Part shown: one piece after another, positions 31,780 through 44,104 of the stretch
How positions within the stretch are numbered: position 1 is the first letter of the stretch
Layout of the letters: every line of letters begins with the position of its first letter
Assembly (NCBI GenBank): GCA_030412805.1
Contig: JASJFJ010000004.1
Span: forward strand, 6,572,001 to 6,636,000
Length of the DNA stretch: 64,000 bases
Direction of reading: 5' to 3'
Source of the DNA: Westerdykella aurantiaca
Taxonomy: Eukaryota > Ascomycota > Dothideomycetes > Pleosporales > Sporormiaceae
Made by a program: the position numbers and the translations under genes
The notes under the pieces: model-generated
Told to the model about the DNA's origin: nothing
The model's database searches: none
The model's input: only the letters and a program-made list of their open reading frames with translations

Positions 31780-34700
31780 TTATGCCTTGAGCATCCTCGG
31801 GTAGTGCGGTTGACCTGGGTCATCCATACCATCAATCAGCGCCGCCACGCCCCTGTTCAGACCAGCAGCGACGGCCTTCTTCGTCCACTGTTCCACCGCT
31901 AGCACCTCAATGTTCTTAGCTCCAGTATCCCTCTGAACAAATTCCTTCATAGCATCAAGCGGGATGACAATGTCGCCAACCTGGTGAACATAGGAAGCAC
32001 CAGAGCTTGCCTTGTTCTGAAACACGGCACCGAGGATACTGTTGACCACACTGTTGACTTGGACTAAATCAAGAGCGCCTTTTAAGTTATTAAAGGAAGG
32101 GACGGCTTTGATCTTGCGCATGTAGCCCACGAGCGCATTCATCCAGTCGATCTCGGCCGCGGCATTCTCGGCGTCCGCACCCTCGCGGATGATGGTAGAC
32201 GGACGATGGATCCAAACATTGACGCCATGCTGACTGTTTAGCTGCTCAAGCATGCGCTCCGATACCCATTTTGCGGCTATGTAGCCGTGGCTACCATCTG
32301 TAGGAGGCAGGTGAGCGGCGACAGAGACTTCAGGGAACTCGCTGTACCCTCCGAACAGGGCGACGCCGACGGTGGATAGGTAGTGGATAGGGACCTTGCG
32401 GGCCATGGTCAGGGAGATGAGCTCCTTGGTAGAGCTAGCGTTTGCAGCCTTGATCTCAGGGTAGAACTTCAAGTGCGAGGTGTCGGCGCCGTTGTGGATG
32501 ACCACGTCGGCGGCACTGAAGATCCTCACGGCATCCGCCTCTGAGAGCCCGAGGCGGGGCTGCTCGAGATCGCCGCTGAAATAGTGGATCCGGCTGTCCT
32601 GGGGAAGCTCGCCGGATTCAATGCGCTCGGCGAGGCGGCGCGTCGCGATACAAGTGACGGTCTCCACAGAGGGGTCGGCAAGCAAGCTCGAGAGGAGGTT
32701 GCGACCAAGAAGACCGCTGACCCCAGTGAGCACGATATTGCGAGGGCGGGCAGCAGCGGAAGCATCGGATGCAAGCTTGGCGGGCTCAGGAAGGGCGATT
32801 TCATAACTCCAGTCGATCCGGAGGGGACCCTTAGTGCGAGAGTCGATCGAGTCCGATTCGCGGCTGTCGGGCGTGGTAGCTCCAGTGGGGATGTCACTGT
32901 CGCCGCTTCCACCACTACTCAGGTTGGCATTAGAGCTTGTGTCACTGTTGCTGTCTCGAATACTGGTGACGGGCACAGCGGCCAAAGGTGTGGCGGCAGC
33001 GGCAGCTGGGGTGTCCTTATTAGAAGCAGCAATTTGGCCACCGTGAATTCCAGGTAGCAGAGTCGGCGGGATTTGCTCAGCGACGAGTTCAGCAAGGTCG
33101 GCTATTGTGTCATTGCCCATAATCTTCAGGACGGGGACGCTGACTTCAAAGTTCTTGAGGAACCATGAGCGGATGTCGACTGAGATCAAAGAGTCAAGGC
33201 CGATGTCGCGGCTGCGCATAGCCATCAGGTCGTCGTCGGCGGTTGTCATCTGTAATACGTTGCGGAGTTGCATCGCAAAGCGTCCTGTTGTGCATTAGTG
33301 ATGGACTGTTGGACGCACTGTGCAAGGCTTACCTTTGACGACAGCAATGACATCGTTCTCAGACTGGCAGACGGCGAGCTGATCCTGAACAGAGGTAGCC
33401 ACCTCATTATTGCCAGACGCGGCACCACTCTTCTCGACCTGGTGGACAATGAAGTCAGAGAAGGCCGGGTTTGTGTGCCACCTGGGGATATTCTCAGTGT
33501 CGGTGGTGGCAGGGATGTCGAGGAGACCAGTTGTGAGCTCGGCCTCATCGGCGGAGTCAGGGCGACCTGAATCAATGCCCTCGGCGAAGAGTTGGTGATA
33601 GTCCTGCTCTGATAAGTGCATCAGAGCCATCTTGGAGACGGTCAAGTCGAGAGCCTTGCTGGACTCACGCTCCATGTAGCCTGCTCCGATTATAGCCCCG
33701 ACGTTCAGGGCGGTAGCTGCCAGGCCCCGTTTGCGACGCTGAGCGGCAAGAGCGCACATGAAGGTATTAGCAGCGGCGTAGTTGGCCTGACCAAGATTCC
33801 CGATGACGCAGTTGATGGAGGAGAAAAGGATGAAAAAGTCCAGAGGAGTGTCGTAGAAGATTCGATCGAGGTGGATGGATCCATAGACCTTGGGATTGGA
33901 GACATCAGTCATCAACTCGTACGACATGTTCTGGATGGAGACGTCCCGCAACACCATGGCCCCGTTGAGCACACCGGCAATAGGCGGCAAAGTCGCAGTA
34001 ATGTGTTTGTGGGCGGCACGAAGAGCACTCTCGTCGGTCACATCGCAACGTACGATGACCGCGTTGACGCCGTTCTGCTGGTGGTTCTTAATCCAATCTG
34101 GGGAGATGTTGGGGTTTCGGCTAGTCAAAACGAGCGTCTTTGCACCACGCTCGATCATCCAGTCTGCCAGAGAAACACCGAGGGCGCCAGAGAGGCCGCA
34201 TAGCCAGTATGTCTTGTCGCCCTTAAAGAAGGCAGCCGAGTCGAGTCGGTTGACGTGGACAGAGTGAGTCTTGGAGGGTGCGAAGTCAATGACCACAGCA
34301 GGGTTTTGAGGATTGGCACCGCTGATGAGATCATCGATGGCAACGGTCTCGGAAGCACTTGCTGTCTCCACATTATTGTCCAGGGCGCGCTGTAGCAGCT
34401 GGCCCAAGAATGGGGCAGTCGACGCACTACTCTCCCAACCAGTGGAGGAGTAGAGTGATGTTAGAGTCTCGCGACGGCAGTGTGGTGGAAGGCTGGATTG
34501 GATCACCGACTTATTCACAGAGCCTTCGACGGAAAGATCGACAAACGCGGCCGTTTTGGGGGGCAGGAGCTGAGCGACTTCCGACTGCGTCATGTACGAC
34601 TCCAACTTTATTGAGTTACTGACCTGTGGTTGAGTGGGGTCGGACACGAAAATGGTGCGGACATCCTTCATCGAAGCCTGGCTAGCGATGGCCTGGGCGA

Positions 34701-37700
34701 GCAGCTCGGTTGCATTGTGGACGACAAGGTTGTCTCCAGGGACGAGTGGATCGACAACAGCCATGGAGACGAGGCGAGCAGCAAGTTTAGTCATAAGATC
34801 AGCGTCGGCTGCCTCGGAAGTAGTCGGAGGAAGAGGTATCGCCGACTGCTTGGAGACATGGACGACGGAGACGAGCGAAGGAACCAGTGCCAAGTAGCGT
34901 GACTGGCTGGGCGCCTCAGTTCCCAGGACGAGGAACCGGTGTCCATATGCCGTTCGGATGGCCATCTGAACAGCCTTTATAATCTCAAGATGCAGCTGGG
35001 ACGCGGTCTCGACGGTGGTGGCCCACCTGGACAACTCTGTGAGCTTCCAGCCCTCGGCATCCTTGGACAGGGTAGCAGGAATCTTGGTGATGTCGGCCTC
35101 GTGGGTGATGGGACGGCGGGCCGAATTGTACCTGTCGTTGCGAGCAGTGATATGGCGGAGACGAGGTACGTACTCCTGACCCTCAGGACTAAGATAGATC
35201 TCCGGCTCCAGAGGCCACTCCAGCGCATTCTTCTCCGAAGACGTGGAGACGTGAAAGCGAAGGACTTTTTCGACCAGGGTCTCGGCGGTGATGCTGCCTA
35301 GATCGGGGATGTCAACGTTCTGAAATCGCAGGGCAGGCGTCTCGAACACAGCAGTGCGGGCGAATCCGACCGTCATGTTGGAGAAGGGCGACTCAGAGAG
35401 ACGGCCACTGGTAACCCAGAAGAGTTTTGTGTTGGTTGTGAAGAGAGTTCGGAATGCTTCCCACTCTTCGGGTGTTATACCGTCGTAAATAGGCTTGTCA
35501 ATCTCCGAAAAGCTGACAACAACAGTGTTCTCATCAATGGTACTGAAGTCCACTGAAGTCATAGTGCCGAAGGTAATAATCTCCCAAGACTTATCCTTGA
35601 GCACGCTAGTGACTGACTGGACGAGTGACCGAGGCTTTGTAGTGTTGCCTCCAATGATAACGGTCTTCTTGATGGGGTACTGCACATCCGACGTCTCCGT
35701 GGTGGCGAGAGGCTCTCGAAGGAAACGAATCCTGTCATCAACCGCTTGCGCCGCAAAAACTGTCATGCCAAGGACATCCTGAAATGGCAGAGGAGCCGTC
35801 GAGTCGATAGGGGAGAAGCCGCTGCACTGCAGCAGCCTCTGCCACTCACTGTAGGACACGAATGGTGACAGAGGGCGACCAGTCTCATGGCCGAGCCACC
35901 AGCCCGGGAGGGAACCGAAGATGAACCCAGCGCTACCGCAGGGCTGACCGTTGTTAGTGCCCTCACCCACAACCAAGATTCCTCCAGGCTTGAGGAGCTT
36001 GCGGATGTTGCGCATGGTGAGCTCGAGGTCAGGCGTGGCGTGGATGACAAGGAAAGCCACAACAACGTCGTAAGTTCCCTCCCGGTAACCCTGAGCAACC
36101 GGGTCCTGGCCACAGTCGAAAGTCTTGAAGACCATACGATCCTTGTGGGCAGAAAATAACTCGGCAGCATTCTCGAAAAAGCCAGCGGACAGATCGGTGA
36201 AAGTGTACGACAGGAACTTAGAGTCAAGCGACTCGATGATCCTGGTAGTAGCACCACCTGTGCCAGCACCGACTTCGATGATGTTGAGATGCGGGTATCG
36301 CTCAGCAAGCTGCGCAACAGTCTTACCAATCCAGCGACCAGCCTCAGCAGAGCCAAAGGCACCCGTGTAGTAGTTGTCGAGGATGTTGCTAATACGCATC
36401 TCTTCAATCATGGTGGTCTCTCCTGCCATGACGCGCGGCATCTGTTGCCCGACAAGGTGCATCATGTCAAAATCGATCAGGTGACGTACGTGCTCGGTGG
36501 CCTTGTGCAGGTCGGAGAGCGAGTCGTTCAGCCATTCCTTCTTGGCGATCTTGTGCTCTCCGCTCTTGATCAACTCGATGATATGTCGGGCATACCGAAG
36601 ATAATGGTTGTGTTCGCTGTCCTTCTTTCTCCAAGGAGAATCGTCAGGCACATCCGCGTTGAGCTTGTGAAGGTAGTACGTTGCAATGCGCTCCAAGCCC
36701 TCCAGCACATCCTGGTGGTGTTGAGTGACGACAGTATCGCATGCTGCCGCCTCTCCATCGAGACTGTTCTTGACCCATACATACTTGGAGAAGACTTTGC
36801 GGTCGTCCTTCGCAGTCATTGCTCCAAGGGGCTTCAGCTCGAGGCCTTGCATCTGGATCGCAGCACACTCAGAGTCGTTGGTGTAGATGCTGACATCACC
36901 GTTGAAGCCAGCCGTGGTGGTCTTGCCGAGCTTTGAAACGGCAGAGATTTCGGCCATGGACTGGCACAGGGCCGGGTTTATGCGGATACTTCCCATGCCA
37001 GTGGGTAAGTGCATATTGAGGAGTTGATCATCATCTGGATAGCTGAAGGAAAGAATGAGCGACTGGATGCCACCATCCAACTCAGCCGGATGTACCAGTA
37101 GAGGAGCCCCAAAGACGTCGCGCGAGACCGACTTGACAGCAACCTTGCTCAAGCCCAGCTTGCGCTTGAGGCCGTGGAGAGACTTGAAAGGGCCATCGAA
37201 GCCGTAGCCGAGTGTGGCCAGGAGATTATAGAAGCGCTCGTTGTCCACAGAGATCATGTGGGGAGCATCTGGTGAGCGCTTGGGCAGAGTATTCTCAGAG
37301 GGTTCCCCGAAGATGACATTGAGTTCGGCTTCAGCGATCAGCGTCAGATCGTCGCCTCCAATGCTGGCAGAGTAGGTGAATTTGGTGGATACGCTGTCGT
37401 CGCGGATGGGTCGAATGTTAGAAAGTGACGTCTGGACCTCAATACCAGCATCATCGTTCTGGAAAGTCATGGCCTGGTGAATAACAAAGTCGTTGAGCTC
37501 GAAAAGTTTGACGTTGCGGTCGCCTGCCAGAACGCGACCAGCCTCGATAGCCGTGCAGATGAACCCAGCAGCAGGGAAGACGGTCTGGCTCTGGACCTGA
37601 TGGCCAGATATCCAGTCAAGCTCGCTCGCACGGAGCAGGTGTCCCCAGTTGAGGCGGTGTGGAGCGCTGTCGGGCATCATCGTGCCCAGAAGCTCATTGA

Positions 37701-40644
37701 ATGGCTGGATCTGAGCTCGGAGCTTCTTAGCTGCGCGCGACTCGTGCCGGTAAGAGCCCTCGTGATTCCACTGGTAGCTCGGGAGGCCTTTTACAACCTG
37801 CAGCTCGGCCTTGTTGTCGTTCATCGCCATCTCGTACGCCGTCAAGTCAAGGTGTTGTCCCCCAATATGAGACCAAAGGGAGCCGAGGCTGGTGGCGAGG
37901 CCGACAGCAGCATCGGTTCCACGGGATAGGACGCCAAAGTATGGGATAGTTTTACCCAGGACCTCCGTGATAGTCTGGGTGGCAGGGCCCTTAAGAGCTG
38001 GGTGGGGACCGATTTCCATAGCGACCTGGTACTCGCCAGCATCGAGAGCAGCCTTGAGAGCTTGATAGAATTTGACTGGTCTGGCGACGTTGGCGCCCCA
38101 ATAATCGTTGCTGACATCGACGTTGGCCGTGACCTCCTCGGCATAGACAGAAGAAATCCAGAGAGGGGCATTCGCAGCCGGGTCAAGAGCTTTGACACCG
38201 GCGCGTTTCACCAAATTGACATAATCATTCAGTCGCTTGAGGACGTGATTTGAATGGTACGCCTTGTCAACACGAAGCTTGCGGTTGAACTTCGCTTCAT
38301 CGTCCAGGATAAGCTTAAATTCGTCAATAGCCTCTTCATCACCGGAGATGGTGACGGAAGAGGACGAGTTCACAGCGGCGACGCATATACGGCCGGCGAA
38401 CATCTCATCCTCACAGAGTGCTTGGGCATCCTGCTCGGACATACCAGCTGCCAGCATGGCACCCTTGATGTGGGGGCCGTTGGGGGATTCCATTTCGGAC
38501 GCGAACCGACCTCGAAAATAGGCAATGCACATAGTGTCGCGGCGGGAAAGACGGCCAGCGGCGTAGGCCGCGGCCATCTCACCCGAAGAATGAGCAACGA
38601 TGGCATTGAACTCAATGCCCGCAAGCTTCATGAGATCGACGAGTAAAATCTGGATGACCGTTGACAAAAACGAGAAGTCCCCAGTAAGAACGCGGGAGGC
38701 CTCGCCAGCTGCGCAAAGTTCCTCCGCCAGCAGGAAGTTCGGACGAAGGTCCTCAGGAAGTCCGTCGATGTCGGCTTGAAGCTCGGAAATGATCCTGCGA
38801 GCCTCGGCAGACTTCTCGAGCAGCTCGGCGCCCATTCGAACGTACTGCGAGCCTTGGCCAGTAAATATGGCAAGGACCTTGGGTCGCTCACCGTTTGCAG
38901 GTTGCACGACTCTAACACCCAAGTCGTTCACGTCAGAGCCCTCAACCTGCTTCCTCATCTTTGCCACCAGCTCTTCAGCCGTCGCGGCGCCAAAGGAGAT
39001 TCGATAGGGGAAAGCAGTGCGACGCTCCGCCAGAGTGAAGGCGAAGTTGCGCAATTCGAGAGAGGGATTGACATCAATGTAGTCGGCGAACGCCTTAAGG
39101 CTGTCGCGCAGCGATGCACGGGAACGCGCCGAAAAAACGAAAGGGATGAAGTGGTCAGCCGGTGTACCATTTTCCAGGTGCTTCTGACCAGCCTCGTAGC
39201 TCTCAAGTATGGCGTGGGCGTTGGCGCCACCAAAGCCGAAGCTGTTAACGGATGCACGCTTCGGTTGGCCCGACGCGACGGCAGGCCATGACTTCGGTGC
39301 ATCAATTATCTGCAGATTGTGGTAATAAGGAGCGACTGTCTCACTGAGGTTGTTCAGGAGCATGTTAGGAGGAATGGTCGAATGCTGGAGTGCCAATGAT
39401 GCCTTCAATAGGGCAGCAACGCCAGCAGTACCCTCGGTGTGGCCAAGGATGGTTTTAATAGAACCAACGTAGAGCGGCTCGCCGTCGAGCTTGACGTCAA
39501 AGGAGTCACCGTAGAAAGCCTTTGCGATAGCTTCAGCCTCAATTGGATCACCAGCCGGGGTACCAGTCCCGTGGGCTTCGAAGAACTGAGGACGTTCCGA
39601 AGCCTTCCGGAGGTCCAAACCAGCCTTAGCGTAGGTGTGCTCGATTAGTGCACGCTGAGCTGTGGCACTGGGCATGGTGATACCCGTGGTGGCACCGTCT
39701 TGGTTGAAGCCAGTCTCGCGGATAATGCACTCAATATGATCACCGTCAGCAATGGCGTGGCTAAGCGTTTTCAAAACGCAAGCGGCGACACCGTCACCTC
39801 GAGCGTAACCGTTTGCATCCTTATCCCACATCTTGCTGCGGCCTGCAAGTCCGACGTTAGTTATCAATTAGGCCAGAGCTGCCATGTGATACTAACCGTC
39901 AGGCGACAGCATTTTAAGCTTGCTTTCCATTATATAATTCTCAGGACCCAAGAGCAAGTTGGATCCGCAGGCAAGGGCTACCCGCGTCTCACCAGCCCTT
40001 AGCGCCTGCACTGCAAGGTGCACAGCGACAAGGGAGGAAGAGCAGGCAGTGTCGAGGGTCATCGAAGGTCCATGCCAGTCGAAGTAGTAGGAGACTCTAT
40101 TGGACATGATACTGCGTCCAATACCGGTGGCTGTGTAGACCGGAGCCGTCTTCACTGCATCGTGGTGTTAATGATGTTCTTATCGAGGGTTCGTGGAGAC
40201 GTGGGCATCCTTACAGTCTCGCAGTAGACTGGCCTCATAGTCGCCGCACATGAGACCAACATATACGGCAGTGTCGGTGCCTCGAAGGGAGTCAATGGTC
40301 AACCCGGCCGACTCAATGCCTTCGTACACAGTCTCCATCAACAATCTCTGCTGGGGGTCAATGGCCTTAGCCTCGACGGGCTTGATACCGAAGAACTCGG
40401 TGTCAAATGCGGTAACATCCTCCTCAAGGACATACGAGTGTCGGACGTTGCTATGTCCATGGTATGCGGAGTTGGGATGGTAGAAATTCTCCGCATTGAA
40501 GCGACTGTTGGGAATGTCACTACGAACATCGCGAGGGTTGGTGAGAAGGTCCCAGAGCTTGGACGGCGAGGAAGCGCCACCAGCAAAGCGACACGCGGTG
40601 CCAATGATCGCGATGGGTTCGTTCTGGGTTGTTTTGGTCGACAT
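31780..40644 (-). CDS. Highly reducing polyketide synthase with terminal reductase (KS-AT-DH-cMT-KR-ACP-R)
   Basis: Exons 40644-40215, 40154-39897, 39842-33333 and 33284-31780 give 2,900 residues. KS: Cys181 (DTACSSS), His320 (EAHGTGT), His364. AT: TGQGSQY and active Ser648 in AHSSGE. DH: His977 (WISGHQV) and Asp1151 (PAELDGG). cMT: EVGAGTGGAT near 1417-1426 and LPGWWLG. KR: CGLSGALG near 2109, catalytic Ser2235/2236 and Tyr2249. ACP: Ser2431 in IGLDSLIS. After an Ala/Ser/Thr/Gly-rich linker comes an NAD(P)-dependent thioester reductase domain (VLTGVSGLLG at about 2584; Y2734-x3-K2738). No ER domain is present, matching the trans-ER gene of the cluster. No condensation or adenylation domain, so it is not a PKS-NRPS. 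The R domain should release an aldehyde or alcohol, as in betaenone-type synthases. Confidence 0.96.
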
Positions 40645-40657
40645 AATGGTGGTGATA

Positions 40658-40687
40658 GATGATGATGATGATGATGATGATGATGAT
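40658..40687. repeat. (GAT)10 microsatellite in the PKS 5' leader
   Basis: Ten perfect GAT units, beginning 14 bp upstream of the PKS start codon. Transcribed from the minus strand it would place an ATC repeat in the 5' UTR. Confidence 0.9.
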
Positions 40688-40917
40688 AAAACTCTTGTTG
40701 TGTACTGTCCCTGCTGAAGAGAGCGTGAAGCAAGCGTGGTTGGTGGAGAATCGATGTCTCCCGATTCGGTGTTCTAGAGTGTTGAACAGCCACCTGTTTG
40801 CGATTGCAGTGAGGGTGCTCAGTCACGAAGCTGTCGCAGCCTTTAGTACAAGCGTTATCTTCGCAACTGATTGTGCCGCAACTGAATGCACCGTACCTGA
40901 TGGCGCTCGCTGTCAAC

Positions 40918-40928
40918 TCGCATCGCGG
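40918..40928. promoter_or_regulatory. Candidate AflR-type site, TCGCATCGCGG
   Basis: Fits the full published AflR consensus TCGSWNNSCGR at every position. It lies about 275 bp upstream of the PKS start codon, a typical place for a pathway activator. Function is inferred from the presence of an AflR-like gene in the cluster. Confidence 0.35.
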
Positions 40929-41056
40929 CATCGGTCATTTATCGATCATTGTGGAGCAGCTTCCAGCTTGGTTTGCCGTCACCCTGGCCCTTCTGAAAAG
41001 CACACGGTCGGGAATAGGAAGAATCCTACCGCTAATGAGTCGGCCGTACAGGGTGT

Positions 41057-41067
41057 TCGGACGTCGG
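41057..41067. promoter_or_regulatory. Candidate second site, TCGGACGTCGG
   Basis: Fits TCG-N5-CGG with one deviation from TCGSWNNSCGR and is embedded in a CGGACGTCGGTCC context rich in CGG triplets. It lies about 415 bp upstream of the PKS start, 140 bp from the first candidate. Confidence 0.25.
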
Positions 41068-41504
41068 TCCACATCTTCGTAACGGCTCCGCAGCTACGGG
41101 TTATACCGTTCAACGAGCCCAGATCACCAGGCCGAGCTCATTCTGGATCTGTAGGTCCCTGTGGTAAGGCAGAATTCCCGTGTAACTAACTCCAGCCCCT
41201 GCACACTGCCGGCCGGATGGTTGATGCCGGAACGATCTACCCATTCTCCGAAATGCAAATCGGTAAATCTTCAGTTTTGTGCACGTCTATGGTAGGCATT
41301 CAACCTGTTATATCCACTTAGCAGGTGACGAGGCAGCTCTAGGCTAGGCCACAGGGAGAGTTGGGATGTGTGGGGAGCACGGTTTTTGCGAGGACACCGA
41401 GGCAAGGAAGATGGGAGAGAACGATATTAGGGTGGCTGTGCTGGTGTAGTAGAGGAATGGTTAAGGGGTATGTATCAATGTCGGAAACGAATCGGCGGAA
41501 TGAT

Positions 41505-41519
41505 GATCCGATTCGGATC
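41505..41519. promoter_or_regulatory. 15-bp palindrome GATCCGA-T-TCGGATC
   Basis: Seven-base arms are perfectly inverted around one T, creating CCG-N3-CGG at the centre, a spacing recognised by some Zn2Cys6 dimers. It lies between the PKS and SDR 2, about 0.8 kb from each start. Confidence 0.3.
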
Positions 41520-42333
41520 ACGTGCTTTACCCGTGGCAGAAACTCCTCACGCCTCACTGTTTTCCGTACTGAGAAATCGCTCCCCATTATACAAGATAAG
41601 GGGTCATAAAGTCTTAATGGTTGATAGAACGGGTTGAATGATTGTATTGTTCAGTGTAACCGTCATTGTCATTCCAAGGTTGTCGATTGTCGGGTGGTTT
41701 CCAAGGTTTGCCCTCATTGCGCTTACGTAATACCAGACCATCGAAGGACCCGTGTCTGTACCTAACTGTCCACATGCTGTACATGTCGTGACACAAGCGG
41801 ACACCGTCCAAGCCTGTAAACATTGCAGGGCATGGCCGTCTTTGAGGCTGCCTTCACAGTCCTTGACTGTGTTGGTTCCCGGGTCCTTGACAGGCTGGTC
41901 CGCGGTCCGCGCACGTGGCTGTCTTGAGTAGAGGGCAGTACGGATCCTGGCTTGTATTGGCCTGTTCCCACTTCCGACCTTTTCTCGTATGGGGCCTTCC
42001 ATCTGACAATATCCTAGGGCAAGCATCTACTCCCACTTTTAAGATTCTTTCACTGTGCTCACCGGCAATTAAAGCAAGGAAACCTTCCGACCCCTAAAAA
42101 CATCCGAGACGACTCCTAAATGTATAGGCTAAATCTTTACACTAAACTAAACGCTGGATACAAACTTATTAGTAGCAACCCATCGAGCACCCGAACCCAA
42201 AACACAGTTTTGTCCATTCCATCGGCAGCACCCTAGCTGGTCACCGCTTTCCCCTATCTAGAGTTAAATCCAGGGTCACTGGAAACTATTTGTCCCATTT
42301 TCCACCTTTCCATTACACCGCACTGCCTGCCAG

Positions 42334-43407
42334 ATGAATCCGGTCAACACCAAGCCATACCAACTGCCAGCCGATGCCACTTGGCTAAGTGAGTTGGCAA
42401 AGCCATCTGCTTCTCATGTTACGACATGAGGCCAGCTAATTTCATTACTTCGCAGTCACCGGATGCTCTAGTGGCATTGGCCGAGCTATTGCAGAGCACG
42501 TTGCAGCCCAGCCTGGCCAGCGTCTCATAGCAACTGCCAGAAACACTTCCAGTCTCTCCTACCTTCCGGAGAACCAGAATATCTTGAAGCTTGAGCTGGA
42601 TGTCAGCAAGCCCGCTTCCGTCGCGGCCGCTTTCAAGGCGGCTGCGGCGCACTTCGGAGCCAGCTACTACCTCGACGTCGTCGTGAACAACGCTGGCTAC
42701 TCGCTCTCGGGAGACACAGAGGCAGCAACAGAAGAGGAATTTCATGCCGAGCTCGAAACCAACTTCTTTGGTACCGTCCGTGTCACTATGAAGGCCGTGG
42801 AGGTGATGCGTCAGTCGAAAGACAGGCGCGGTGGCTTGATCTTCAACATTAGCTCGCTCGCTGGTGTATGCGCTTTTCCGGGCCATGCTTTCTATCATGC
42901 AAGTAAATTCGCCGTCGAGGGCTGGACAGAGTCCGTTGCGCGCGAGATGGACCCGGAGTGGAACAGTGAGTTACGAAATGGCCCATTCTAGCAAACCCGA
43001 CCCGACAAAGTCTGACTTGCCTCTTCTTCTGTTTAGTCAACTTCTGCGTTGTTGAGCCAAGCGCGGTGAAGACGGAGTTCGAGAAGGGAAGCAAGAAGCA
43101 CACGGCACGCCACGAGGCCTACGCCGCTCCCCACATGCCGGGTCGTGTTCTTGAGGGCTTCGTCAAGAAGGGTCTCGCCGCGGGTGTTGGGTTCGAGCCA
43201 TCGAAGATTGCGAGGGTGCTCTATAAGGTTGCGACCCGGAACGAAAAAGTTCCTGTGCACTTGCCTCTCAGCGCCACTGCTGTCAAATTGATCACTGCTC
43301 AGCTGCAGAGTCGGCTCGCCGAGTTGGATTCCGTTAGCGACTTGAGCAACTTGGATGATGAAGACGCTCAGTTTCAGGTCGTCGGTGGACAAGCCAAGTT
43401 GAACTGA
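42334..43407 (+). CDS. Short-chain dehydrogenase/reductase 2
   Basis: Exons 42334-42388, 42456-42965 and 43037-43407 give 311 residues. Exon 1 is tiny (18 codons plus one base) and ends inside the start of the Rossmann fold, so TWL joins ITGCSSGIG across the intron. Seen: TGCSSGIG at 20-27, VNNAG at 95-99, catalytic Ser151/152 in NISSLAG, and Y165-H-A-S-K169. This is the classical SDR set, so an active NAD(P)-dependent oxidoreductase is expected. It is divergent from the PKS across a shared 1.7-kb spacer and co-oriented with the MFS gene, supporting cluster membership. Betaenone-type clusters also contain an SDR that acts on the PKS product; equivalence is not shown. Confidence 0.9.
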
Positions 43408-44104
43408 GCAGGGGATTAGACATTTCATGGCCCAGTAGTCTTGACATGAAACGTAACAATATAAAAATGCATCGTTATAATATGAAGAAGCATGGGTTGC
43501 GTAGGAAATTCAAAGACTACAGTCAGTCTTGCAGACGTATTGCTGTTACCAAAAACTATAAAACCTTCACATTCCTCTTTCGTCTCGTAAAGGACTCGGA
43601 ACAAAGTTTCTTCAAAGATCAATCAAAAATATCCTCGACCTTCACTTACCGTGTACCCACACCGTCATCCCTGCAGGGAAGGATTTGGGAGCGGTTCGGG
43701 AATTTCGGCGCCTCATGCACCGGCACAAAGCTGCTTGGGGGACCACTACAGGGTTCCATAACACCATTAATGATTTTATTGGCTCTGTTTTTAGCACATT
43801 TCTGGAGTCTGACGGGCTTGGAGTCCCGGGTCTCCTAAGTACTCGGACTTAGGCCACTACACGGACTACACTCGTCTGTCTCCCAGTCCACCAGCTCCAA
43901 ATACTGTTCCACACTTCCGATCCCTCATCTCAAGAGTCTCCGCTCCACGTTCCCACGGTCTTGCACGGTCCGCCTGAACCCGGAAAAAATTCCCGAGAGA
44001 AGCCACAAGCTCTTCTCCTGCAGACACTTTTCGAGTCTTCCCCCTCGCGCGCGGTTGCGCCGAAAACCTAACAGACGCAACGTCCAAACTTCGCGTCGCT
44101 GAAC
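43408..44104. other. Spacer between SDR 2 and MFS transporter
   Basis: Contains the SDR 3' flank and the transporter promoter. A 130-codon plus-strand frame (43446-43838) begins right after the SDR gene; it has a basic, low-similarity N-terminus and no recognisable motif, and I consider it chance. Confidence 0.45.

Larger units (their letters stand above)
40645..42333. promoter_or_regulatory. Divergent 1.7-kb spacer between PKS and SDR 2
   Basis: The longest gene-free stretch inside the cluster, containing the PKS promoter and that of SDR 2. It holds a (GAT)10 microsatellite just upstream of the PKS start, two AflR-type motif candidates at 40918 and 41057, and a 15-bp palindrome at 41505-41519. 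Open frames up to 140-176 codons occur but are low in motif content and I regard them as chance. Confidence 0.5.

Noticed and set aside
33616..34203. 195-codon plus-strand frame opposite the PKS
   Set aside because: It is the antisense shadow of PKS exon 3; no motifs, and the PKS frame is continuous through it.
36289..36936. 215-codon plus-strand frame opposite the PKS
   Set aside because: Antisense of the cMT region; same reasoning as above.
31780..40644. PKS-NRPS hybrid
   Set aside because: The region after the ACP is a short linker and an NAD(P)-binding reductase; condensation and adenylation motifs are absent.
40659..42026. Plus-strand 176-codon and minus-strand 140-codon frames in the PKS/SDR spacer
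   Set aside because: Low-complexity start (poly-Met from the GAT repeat) or no motifs; no splice partners.
43446..43838. 130-codon frame after SDR 2
   Set aside because: No recognisable domain; composition and position fit a 3' flank.
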